DNA from: Kiritimatiellia bacterium
GTDB taxonomy: Bacteria; Verrucomicrobiota; Kiritimatiellia; UBA8416; SLMC01
Assembly (NCBI GenBank): GCA_007133745.1
Contig: SLMC01000343.1
Location: 1-10,426, forward strand
Direction: 5' to 3'
DNA: 10,426 nt
The notes under the pieces were generated by a model. It searched no databases. It was not told the origin of the DNA and was given only the letters and a program-made list of their open reading frames with translations. The translations under genes and the position numbers were made by a program. The first letter of the stretch is position 1. Each line of letters starts with the position of its first letter. Shown in pieces: positions 4,916 through 10,426 of the stretch.

Positions 4916-6478
4916 ATGAAAAGATGGTTCCGTGCGGGAGCGGGATGGGTCGTCATGTGGGTGCTGGCCGGATGCGCGGGCGACGCGCCTGTGGCGGTCG
5001 AGCCTCGCGACGAGACGGAGACGTTGCGCGAACGGCTTGAACATTTATACGAGTCGGACCGGCCCCATGAGGCGATTCCTCTGCTGGAGACGGCGTTGAC
5101 CAATAGCGTATTCGCCCAATCGCGTCCCGAACACTTTCGCAAAATTCTGGAGCTGCATTTGGCGGAAGGCGAGATCAAGGCGGCGCAGGGGCGTTATTTT
5201 GCCGCTTTGCAGGAACCCGATTTGATGGAGACCGGTTTCGGACTGATCGAGGGCCGCCTGATGGAATCGGCCCAATACGGCGCCTTGGCCGCCTGGTCGG
5301 AGAGTCTGCGCCGGGCGGGGCTGCCCGAGTCGAAACAGGAAACGCTTGTCGGCTGGCAATTGGACGCCTACCGTCTGGCCGACGCGCCGGACAAGATGAT
5401 CGCGCTGATCGCCGAGCTCATTCGGGATTTCGAGCGGAGGGCGGCAGAACGCCTTCTGAGACGGCATCTGGACCGCGTGCTCGCAGACCGAAAACAGGGC
5501 GAGCTCGACCGGCTTTTGGTTGCGATCGAAGCGCTCGGACAGGATACCGCTTGGCTCGAAACGCTGGTTCGGGTCTATCGTTTGAAAGATTATGTGGCGC
5601 AGCGTCGACTGAACGAAGCCATCGAACTGTTTCGCGGTTCTGTCGACCTTCTGTCGAAGGCCGGCCATGATGGTATCCGGGTTTTGCGTTCCATCGTGCG
5701 ATTGGCGCGCGAGACGGGCGAGCTGGCTCGGGCGGACACGCTATGCGAGGCCGTTGTGGATCGCGCCGACGCCGATTCGGCGCTCAGACGCGAGGCGGCG
5801 GCGCAGACTGTGCGTTTGGCGCGCGAGCGCGCGCTGCGCCCGCGCCGCATATACAAGCGTCTGGTCCGCGCCATCGAGGCCGACGGCCCAACGGGCGCCC
5901 ATTTGAATCTGACGCGCGAGGTTCTGTACGACATCATGCAACGGGGTAATCGTTGGGATCGCCGCCGCATGTTGGCGTTGTGCGAGACACTGCTGCAAAA
6001 GGCCGAACGGGACCATGAACGGGGCGACGCCATCGGACTGGCGCTGGACGCTTGTTTCCTGACGGAACGTTTCGATCGCGCCCTGGAACTGGTGACCGAC
6101 GGAATTCCCGGCATGACGGAGGAGTCGCTCGCTATCTTGACGGCGAAAGTCAAGGCGCACCAGGCCATGGCCGACAAGCGGCGCGAGGAGGCGATCGGCC
6201 ATTTCCGCGAATTCATGGATCGGATCAAGGCGGCCGACCGCTGGGAATCGGAAGGTGTCGATCCGTTTACCGGCCTGAAGGTGTCGAGAGAGGAAGTGCT
6301 GGCTCTGAACGCCGAACGCATTGCCGGTTTGTGGCGCGATTTGCGCAAGCCGGACCGGGCCGACCAGGCGCTGGAGGAGGCGCGTCAATACATGCGGGCC
6401 GCGCTCGAGCGGCTGCCGGAAGATACGGAAGAATATCGCGCGGCGCGCAAAAAGCTCGACGCGCTCGCCCAGCAGTGA
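4916..6478 (+). CDS. Lipoprotein with TPR-like helical repeats
   Basis: The 520-residue product starts 'MKRWF' and has a lipobox VLAGC (Cys20, followed by Ala-Gly, which does not signal inner-membrane retention by the +2 Asp rule), so an outer-membrane lipoprotein is likely. After a short acidic linker the whole protein is predicted to be helical, with Arg/Leu/Ala-rich amphipathic helix pairs of about 34-40 residues typical of a TPR-type alpha-solenoid ('EAIPLLETALTN', 'GELARADTLCEAVVDRA', 'ERFDRALELV', 'REEAIGHFREFMDRI', 'DQALEEARQYMRAAL'). Individual repeats are too degenerate to delimit by eye. No catalytic domain is visible. Such proteins usually scaffold complexes in the periplasm. It is alone on its strand, with repeat-filled spacers on both sides; the stop TGA is immediately followed by a heptamer array. 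Confidence 0.88.
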   Translation: MKRWFRAGAGWVVMWVLAGCAGDAPVAVEPRDETETLRERLEHLYESDRPHEAIPLLETALTNSVFAQSRPEHFRKILELHLAEGEIKAAQGRYFAALQEPDLMETGFGLIEGRLMESAQYGALAAWSESLRRAGLPESKQETLVGWQLDAYRLADAPDKMIALIAELIRDFERRAAERLLRRHLDRVLADRKQGELDRLLVAIEALGQDTAWLETLVRVYRLKDYVAQRRLNEAIELFRGSVDLLSKAGHDGIRVLRSIVRLARETGELARADTLCEAVVDRADADSALRREAAAQTVRLARERALRPRRIYKRLVRAIEADGPTGAHLNLTREVLYDIMQRGNRWDRRRMLALCETLLQKAERDHERGDAIGLALDACFLTERFDRALELVTDGIPGMTEESLAILTAKVKAHQAMADKRREEAIGHFREFMDRIKAADRWESEGVDPFTGLKVSREEVLALNAERIAGLWRDLRKPDRADQALEEARQYMRAALERLPEDTEEYRAARKKLDALAQQ

Positions 6479-6483
6479 GCGAG

Positions 6484-6529
6484 CTAGGGGCTAGGGGCAA
6501 GGAGTTAGGGGTTAGGGGTTAGGGGCTAG
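6484..6529 (+). repeat. Heptamer array, YTAGGGG family
   Basis: Six units in 7-bp register: CTAGGGG, CTAGGGG, CAAGGAG (diverged), TTAGGGG, TTAGGGG, TTAGGGG, then a partial CTAG. The array begins five bases after the stop of the helical lipoprotein gene. Confidence 0.9.
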
Positions 6530-6554
6530 CAAGCACAGTTTCCTTTGTCATGCT

Positions 6555-6576
6555 AAGGCGGCCTGCGGCAGCAACC
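6555..6576 (-). repeat. Dispersed GC hairpin element, diverged inverted copy
   Basis: Read on the minus strand it begins GGTTGC and ends CGCCTT, with a short GCC-GCA-GGC core, as in the elements at 4731 and 6864 but with a weaker stem. Confidence 0.45.
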
Positions 6577-6721
6577 GAACATCCAACATCGAACATCGAA
6601 CACTGAACATCGAAGTCAGATGCCACCGGCAGTGCCGGTGGCTAACATTGTTGAGTTAAGAATGTCAATCCTAGATTCCCCATTTCGATGTTCGATGTTG
6701 AGTGTTCAATGTTCGATGTTC
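6577..6721. repeat. Two facing GAACATC heptamer arrays flanking a hairpin
   Basis: Left arm 6577-6611: GAACATC, CAACATC, GAACATC, GAACACT, GAACATC. Right arm 6687-6721, inverted: GATGTTC, GATGTTG, AGTGTTC, AATGTTC, GATGTTC. Each arm has five units in exact 7-bp register. Between them GCCACCGGC (6622-6630) and GCCGGTGGC (6634-6642) form a 9-bp stem with loop AGT. The whole unit could fold as a long cruciform or hairpin. Confidence 0.9.
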
Positions 6722-6826
6722 AAAGACGACCAACCTCTTGGCCTGATCCATCAATACGGGCAGGTTGATTTCTCTTGTTTTTTTAACAGAAAAGCGGGAT
6801 TAAGGCGCTAACGCCTAGAAGCTATT

Positions 6827-6861
6827 GATCACTAATCACTGCTTACTGACGACGGCTTACT
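6827..6861 (+). repeat. Heptamer array ending in ACT (GATCACT-like)
   Basis: Five units in 7-bp register: GATCACT, AATCACT, GCTTACT, GACGACG (diverged), GCTTACT. It directly precedes the GC hairpin at 6864 and the ribosome site of the ligase gene. Confidence 0.7.
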
Positions 6862-6863
6862 AT

Positions 6864-6886
6864 GGTTGCGGGCGACAGCCCGCCTT
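6864..6886 (+). repeat. Dispersed GC hairpin element, copy 2
   Basis: GGTTGC followed by a GCGGGC/GCCCGC stem with loop GACA and then CTT. It lies 21 bases before ATG 6907, close enough to GGGAG (6898-6902) to affect initiation of the ligase gene. Confidence 0.65.
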
Positions 6887-6906
6887 GTGGAAGGAATGGG
6901 AGCATT

Positions 6907-8484
6907 ATGGCCAGACTGTTCGAGTTCAAGGGGAAGGAACTGCTGAGGGCCGCCGGCGTCGCCACGCCGCAAGGCGAGGTGGCGACCACGCCGCAGCAGG
7001 CGAAGGATGCCGCCGCACGCATCGGCAAGCCGGTTGCGGTGAAGGCGCAGGTGTGGACCACGGGCCGGTTCAAGGCCGGCGCGATCAAGTTCGCTCAGAC
7101 GCCCGAAGAGGCCGAGCGGCATGCGGCCGCGCTGTTGGGCAGCGACGTCAAGGGATTCAAGGTGGAGACGCTGCTGATCGAGGAGATGATCGATATCGAC
7201 CGCGAGTTTTACGCGGGCATCATCATCGACAATTCGCACAAGGTCCGCGCGCCAGTGGTCATGTTCAGTTCCGAAGGCGGCGTGGACGTGGAGAGCGTGG
7301 CGGAGGACAAGATGGCGCGCGAGGTGGCGAACATCTTTACCGGGCTCACGCCGGATCAGGCGCGCGCCCTGCCGCGCAAGCTCGGCTTGGACGAGGCGCT
7401 GATCGAGCCGCTCGCCGATGCGATCTTGAAGCTGTACGACGTGTTCAGAAGTTCCGACGCGCGGTCGGCTGAAATCAATCCGCTGGTGACGACCAAGGAC
7501 GGTCGGGTCCTGGCGGCCGACTGCCGCATCAGCATCGACGACGCGTCGGTGCCGCGCCATCCTGACCTGGGCATTGTCGTGCCGCGCGAGAGCAATACGG
7601 CCCCGACCGAGATGGACTTGATCGGATGGAAAATCGAGGAAAAGGATTACCGGGGCAGTTCCTTTTACGCCCAGATGGCGCAGGACCTGTCCGAAGGCGG
7701 ATACATCGCCTACCATGCCATTGGCGGAGGCGGCGCGCTGCTGGCGGCCGATACGCTGGTTCGGCAGGGTCTGAAACTGGCGAACTATGCCGAAACCAGC
7801 GGCAACCCGACGGCGGCCAAAGTGTACCGTACGGCGCGGGTCGTGCTCTCGCAGCCCGGCCTGGACGGCTATTGTCTGATGGGCGCGGTCATTGCCAGTC
7901 AGGACCAATGGCATCACGCGCACGGTCTGGTTAAAGCCTTTCGGGAGATGCTGGCCGACAAGCCCGGCTTCCCGGTTATCGTGCTGATCGCCGGCAACAA
8001 GGAGGACGAGGCGCTGGCCATTCTGCGCGAGGGCGTCAAGGATTTGCCGATCAAGGTTGAGCTTTACGACCGCACCCATATTCACCGGCTCAGCGGCGTG
8101 GCCCGCCGCATGAAAGAGCTGGTGGACGAATACCGGGCGACCCGCGGCGGGGGCGCGGCCGAGACGGCGATCGCGCAGCCGCAGCCGACGCCCGAACCGG
8201 ACGGGGCGGTGCGCTACGATTTCAAGACCGGCTCGGTCGTCATCGACGCAGCGCTCTGCGAGGGATGCGAATCGCTTGCGTGCGTGAAGGCGTGCAGCCT
8301 GTACGGCGGCTATCTGTACCGGGTGCAGGACGGCCGACGCGTGCTGGGCATACCGCTGGACGAGGTGCCGCGCCGCTGCACCGAATGTTGCGCGTGCGAG
8401 TACGAGTGTCAGAGGCGGGGACAAAAGGCTTTAACCATAACATTGCCGATCGAGGGGTTGACGCATGGCTATACTGCTGAATAA
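6907..8484 (+). CDS. SucC-like acyl-CoA ligase beta subunit fused to a C-terminal 2[4Fe-4S] ferredoxin domain
   Basis: ATG 6907 follows GGGAG (6898-6902) and gives 525 residues. Residues ~1-220 are the ATP-grasp part of the succinyl-CoA-synthetase beta family: 'FKGKELLRAAGVATPQG' (start of SucC-type proteins), 'AVKAQVWTTGRFKAG', 'SSEGGVDVESVAE' and 'AEINPLVTTKDG' with metal-binding Asn191 and downstream Asp205. Residues ~230-410 are the ligase domain; 'NYAETSGNP' (293-301) and 'DGYCLMGAVIA' resemble the ATP-citrate lyase/citryl-CoA synthetase version ('NYGEYSGAP', 'DGKILIIGGSIA') more than SucC 'FLDVGGGA'. A Pro/Gly linker (~413-433) leads to eight cluster-type cysteines: C451, C454, C459, C463 and C491, C494, C497, C501, plus C495. 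With the alpha subunit it should phosphorylate and thioesterify a carboxylic acid using ATP and CoA. SucC is normally ~390 residues with no ferredoxin. The substrate is not determined: malate, citrate and citramalate fit the adjacent lyase. It overlaps the next gene by 20 bp. Confidence 0.93.
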   Translation: MARLFEFKGKELLRAAGVATPQGEVATTPQQAKDAAARIGKPVAVKAQVWTTGRFKAGAIKFAQTPEEAERHAAALLGSDVKGFKVETLLIEEMIDIDREFYAGIIIDNSHKVRAPVVMFSSEGGVDVESVAEDKMAREVANIFTGLTPDQARALPRKLGLDEALIEPLADAILKLYDVFRSSDARSAEINPLVTTKDGRVLAADCRISIDDASVPRHPDLGIVVPRESNTAPTEMDLIGWKIEEKDYRGSSFYAQMAQDLSEGGYIAYHAIGGGGALLAADTLVRQGLKLANYAETSGNPTAAKVYRTARVVLSQPGLDGYCLMGAVIASQDQWHHAHGLVKAFREMLADKPGFPVIVLIAGNKEDEALAILREGVKDLPIKVELYDRTHIHRLSGVARRMKELVDEYRATRGGGAAETAIAQPQPTPEPDGAVRYDFKTGSVVIDAALCEGCESLACVKACSLYGGYLYRVQDGRRVLGIPLDEVPRRCTECCACEYECQRRGQKALTITLPIEGLTHGYTAE

Positions 8485-9367
8485 GGATACACGGGTTATT
8501 GTGCAAGGCATTACCGGGCGCGAAGGCATGGCGCGCAGCCGGTTCATGATCGCGTTCGGAACGCAGGTCGTGGCCGGAGTGACGCCGGGCCGCGGCGGCG
8601 CCAGGGTCGGCACGACGCCGGTTTACGATACGGTGCAGGAGGCGTGCGACCGGCATGGGCCGGTGGACGCCTCGGTGACGTTCGTGCCGGGTCTGCACGT
8701 GAAGAACGCGGTGATCGAAGCCGTGGATGCGGGCGTCAAGTTCATTGTCATGCCTGTCGAGCGCGTGCCGCTGCACGATGCGTTGTGGATGCTGGCCTAC
8801 GCCCGCGAACACGGAACGCGCGTGCTGGGGCCCGGCTCCTTCGGCATCATCAGTCCGGGCCAGGCCGTTGCCGGCTGGATCGGGGGTACGGAAGATTTCG
8901 CGCGCGCCATGTTTCCGCCGGGGCATGTCGGGGTGATTTCCCGGAGCGGCGGCCAGACCACGACCTTGTCGTGGTCGATCGGTCAGGCCGGACTCGGCAT
9001 CAGTTGCGCGATGCATATCGGTTCCGAACCCATTATCGGATCGTCGCCCGCCGAATTGCTGCCTTTGTTCGAAGCCGATCCCGACACGCATGCGGTTGCG
9101 CTGTTCGGCGAAATCGGCACGGCGGCCGAGGAGGAAGCCGCGGAAATTATTGCCGAAGGCAAGTACACCAAGCCGCTGGCGGCCTACATTGCCGGGACCG
9201 GCGTGCGGCCGGGTATGCGGTTTTCGCATGCCAGCGCCATTGTCGAGCGCGGCCGCGGCTCGGCCGAAAGCAAGATCAAGGCGCTGCGCGAGGCCGGCGC
9301 CACAGTGGTGGACGGTCCTGAACAACTCGCGCCCGCGCTGGCGCAACTGCTCGAGGTGACATCATGA
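8465..9367 (+). CDS. SucD-like acyl-CoA ligase alpha subunit
   Basis: This 300-residue protein has the full SucD layout. Residues 1-125 form the CoA-binding Rossmann domain ('VIVQGITGREG' at 11-21, 'VAGVTPGRGG', 'GTTPVYDTVQEA', 'DASVTFVP', 'AVIEAVDAGVKFIV'). The ligase domain has 'GVISRSGG' (156-163), 'IGSEPIIGSSPAELLPLFEADP' read in two parts as the GGDP-like loop, 'GEIG' (215-218), and the catalytic phospho-histidine in 'RFSHASAIVERGRGSAESK' (His255; E. coli SucD has 'GHAGAI'). The usual 'NCPG' is replaced by 'GPGSFG', marking a subfamily away from true SucD. It should carry the phosphoryl group and bind CoA in complex with the ferredoxin-fused beta subunit. GAGGGG at 8452-8457 lies inside the upstream gene; the 20-bp overlap upstream and ATGA overlap downstream indicate one operon. 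Confidence 0.95.
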   Translation: MAILLNKDTRVIVQGITGREGMARSRFMIAFGTQVVAGVTPGRGGARVGTTPVYDTVQEACDRHGPVDASVTFVPGLHVKNAVIEAVDAGVKFIVMPVERVPLHDALWMLAYAREHGTRVLGPGSFGIISPGQAVAGWIGGTEDFARAMFPPGHVGVISRSGGQTTTLSWSIGQAGLGISCAMHIGSEPIIGSSPAELLPLFEADPDTHAVALFGEIGTAAEEEAAEIIAEGKYTKPLAAYIAGTGVRPGMRFSHASAIVERGRGSAESKIKALREAGATVVDGPEQLAPALAQLLEVTS

Positions 9368-10242
9368 TGCGAATGCGAACCCTGCTCTTCAGTCCCGGCA
9401 ACAACATGCGCATGATCTACAAGGCCGGCACGCTCGGCGCCGACGCCATTATCGTGGATTTGGAAGACGCCGTGCCTATGGCCGACAAGGAAACGGCCCG
9501 GCTTTTTGTGCGCGACACGCTGCCGCTGCTCGCCGAGCAGCCGTCTTCCGTGTTCGTGCGGATCAATGCCTTGACTACCGGCCTGACCGAATCCGATATC
9601 GATTGGACGGTTCAGGCGGGGCTCGACGGGATCGTTTTGCCCAAGGCGGAGTCGGCCGACGACGTGCATGCGGCGTCGGCCATGATCGAAAAGGCCGAGC
9701 GCGCCCGCGCGCTGCCGACGGGCGGCGTCCGCATCGTGCCGCTGCTGGAAACCGCGCGCGGCGTGGCATCCGCGCGCGCCGTGGCCGCTGCGCACGAGCG
9801 CGTGGTTGCGGTGGCGTTCGGCGGCGTGGATTTCTCGCGGGACATGGGCGTGGACCTTTCGCGCGAGGGCGACGAATTGGCCTATGCCCGCGCCCATATC
9901 GCGCTGATGGCCCACGCCGAGGGCAAGCTCGCCGTCGATACACCGTGGATCGACATTCACGACCCGGACGGCTTGCGCGCCCATGCGCGCATGGCCCGGC
10001 AATTGGGCTTTCACGGCAAGCTGCTGATTCATCCCAGTCAAGTGGCGCCCGTCAACGCCATGTTTTCGCCCGCTCCGGAAGCGGTCGCCTATGCCGGCAA
10101 GGTGGTCGAAGCGTTCGAGGCCGCGCGCGAACGCGGCGCCGGCGCCATCTCGCTGGACGGCAAGATGATCGACGAAGCCAACTATCGGCAGGCGCGCGAC
10201 GTGCTCGCCTTCAGCGACACGCTGGAAAAAAGCGGAACGTAA
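9364..10242 (+). CDS. HpcH/HpaI-family CoA-ester lyase (CitE / malyl-CoA lyase-like)
   Basis: The 292-residue protein is a full-length CitE/malyl-CoA-lyase type TIM barrel. Landmarks are 'LLFSPGNNMRMIYKA' (7-21), 'GADAIIVDLEDAVP' (25-38), 'VFVRINALTTGL' with substrate-binding Arg66, 'GLDGIVLPKAESADD' (86-100), 'VPLLETARG' with metal ligand Glu129, 'AFGGVDFSRDMG' with metal ligand Asp156 (the family's usual Glu before it is Val here), 'GFHGKLLIHPSQV', and the C-terminal 'LDGKMID'. Family members split (3S)-hydroxyacyl-CoA or -ACP esters such as malyl-CoA, citramalyl-CoA or citryl-ACP into an acyl-CoA and an oxo-acid. No citD or citF genes are present, so a citrate lyase complex is unlikely; the adjacent CoA ligase suggests a free CoA thioester substrate. 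Start ATG 9364 overlaps the SucD-like stop (ATGA), with GAGGTG at 9353-9358; ATG 9367 is also possible. Confidence 0.93.
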   Translation: MMRMRTLLFSPGNNMRMIYKAGTLGADAIIVDLEDAVPMADKETARLFVRDTLPLLAEQPSSVFVRINALTTGLTESDIDWTVQAGLDGIVLPKAESADDVHAASAMIEKAERARALPTGGVRIVPLLETARGVASARAVAAAHERVVAVAFGGVDFSRDMGVDLSREGDELAYARAHIALMAHAEGKLAVDTPWIDIHDPDGLRAHARMARQLGFHGKLLIHPSQVAPVNAMFSPAPEAVAYAGKVVEAFEAARERGAGAISLDGKMIDEANYRQARDVLAFSDTLEKSGT

Positions 10243-10426
10243 AACGTGCGGCCGTGCGCTTTTGTGCGTCTATCCGCAAGCTGCGCATGCTGGAGGATGA
10301 ATTCGTACATTCGGGGAAGAGGAACGTGGGTTCGTGCATTGGTACGTTTGTAGGTTCGTGGAAGACTTGACCACGGATGCTACTTCGCTAAAGCTACGAA
10401 GCACAAGAAACGCGGAAAGCACGGAA
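10243..10426. other. Downstream spacer with short degenerate repeats
   Basis: No gene is supported to the right edge. From 10301 TTCGTAC/TTCGTGC-type words recur (10302, 10331, 10355). From 10370 a segment of the 'ACCACGGA ... GCACGGAA' type contains the hairpin CTTCG ... CGAAG around 10384-10402. No T-tract terminator was found after the lyase gene. Confidence 0.5.

Larger units (their letters stand above)
6479..6906. other. Repeat-filled spacer upstream of the CoA-ligase operon
   Basis: No gene is supported. About half of the 428 bases is short-period repeat: a YTAGGGG array, two facing GAACATC arrays around a strong hairpin, a small AGGCG-CTAA-CGCCT hairpin (6803-6816), an RATCACT-like array and a GC hairpin. 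The operon promoter must lie here or just upstream; I see no convincing -35/-10 pair. A T-rich stretch around 6768-6785 is the most A/T-rich unique sequence. Confidence 0.7.

Noticed and set aside
6484..6529. Telomere-like (TTAGGGG)n sequence suggesting a eukaryotic or linear-replicon end
   Set aside because: The array is short, internal, and lies among other heptamer arrays between bacterial genes.
6577..6721. CRISPR array
   Set aside because: Units are 7 bp and contiguous with no unique spacers; no cas genes nearby.
6620..6811. 63-codon ORF in the spacer before the ligase operon
   Set aside because: Its codons are the hairpin and the heptamer array read through ('CSMLSVQCSMF'); repeat translation, no ribosome site.
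6832..8424. 530-codon minus-strand ORF opposite the ligase beta subunit
   Set aside because: Arg/His/Leu-rich translation with no domain, exactly antisense to a recognised enzyme; GC-rich codon bias keeps the frame open.
6907..9367. Ordinary TCA-cycle succinyl-CoA synthetase (sucCD)
   Set aside because: The beta subunit has ATP-citrate-lyase-like motifs and a ferredoxin extension, the alpha subunit lacks NCPG, and a CitE-like lyase is in the operon.
8240..10041. Long minus-strand ORFs opposite the SucD-like and CitE-like genes
   Set aside because: Same reason: low-complexity translations antisense to clearly recognised genes.
9364..10242. Citrate lyase beta subunit (citE) of a citDEF complex
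   Set aside because: No citD acyl-carrier or citF gene is adjacent; the neighbours are a CoA ligase pair, which points to a free CoA-ester lyase.

Overview
The window looks like a piece of a GC-rich bacterial chromosome with an outer membrane. It has several Sec lipoprotein signals, a Tat-type signal, an exported LamG-fold protein, and intergenic regions full of short degenerate repeats. The style (lipoprotein-rich, LamG domains, low gene density, heptamer repeats in spacers) reminds me of the Kiritimatiellota/Lentisphaerota side of the PVC group, but nothing here fixes the phylum. It is probably a metagenome contig.

Layout. Positions 1-1124 (+) hold the 3' part of a large protein with a LamG/concanavalin-like domain and a second beta-rich domain. 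A 361-base spacer (1125-1485) holds only small ORFs and what may be the 5' remnant of an exported-protein gene. Four minus-strand genes follow, read from 4506 down to 1486: a lipoprotein with a possible secretin-like domain, a small membrane protein, a lipoprotein carrying a stand-alone ExbD/TolR-like domain, and a COG1313 (PflX/AmrS-like) radical SAM protein with a Tat-and-lipobox leader. The 5' end of the radical SAM gene, covering its leader and start, is present twice as a 92-bp direct repeat 211 bp apart. The upstream copy is coupled (TGATG) to the ExbD-like gene but is out of frame with the enzyme. Divergently, 4916-6478 (+) encodes a helical-repeat lipoprotein.

The most notable locus is 6907-10242 (+). 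Three tightly overlapping genes encode a succinyl-CoA-synthetase-like beta subunit fused to a C-terminal 2[4Fe-4S] ferredoxin domain, the matching SucD-like alpha subunit with its phospho-histidine, and a CitE/malyl-CoA-lyase family protein. Ligase plus lyase is the logic of malate thiokinase/malyl-CoA lyase or citryl-CoA synthetase/citryl-CoA lyase: ATP-driven activation of a hydroxy-dicarboxylate or tricarboxylate to its CoA ester, then C-C cleavage to an acyl-CoA (likely acetyl-CoA) and an oxo-acid. The fused ferredoxin has no role in either reaction and suggests coupling to a redox partner.

The spacers at 3175-3329, 4507-4915 and 6479-6906 carry at least four unrelated short arrays that share a 7-bp period, several as facing inverted pairs, plus dispersed GC hairpins. 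They resemble in form the heptanucleotide STRR repeats known from cyanobacteria.
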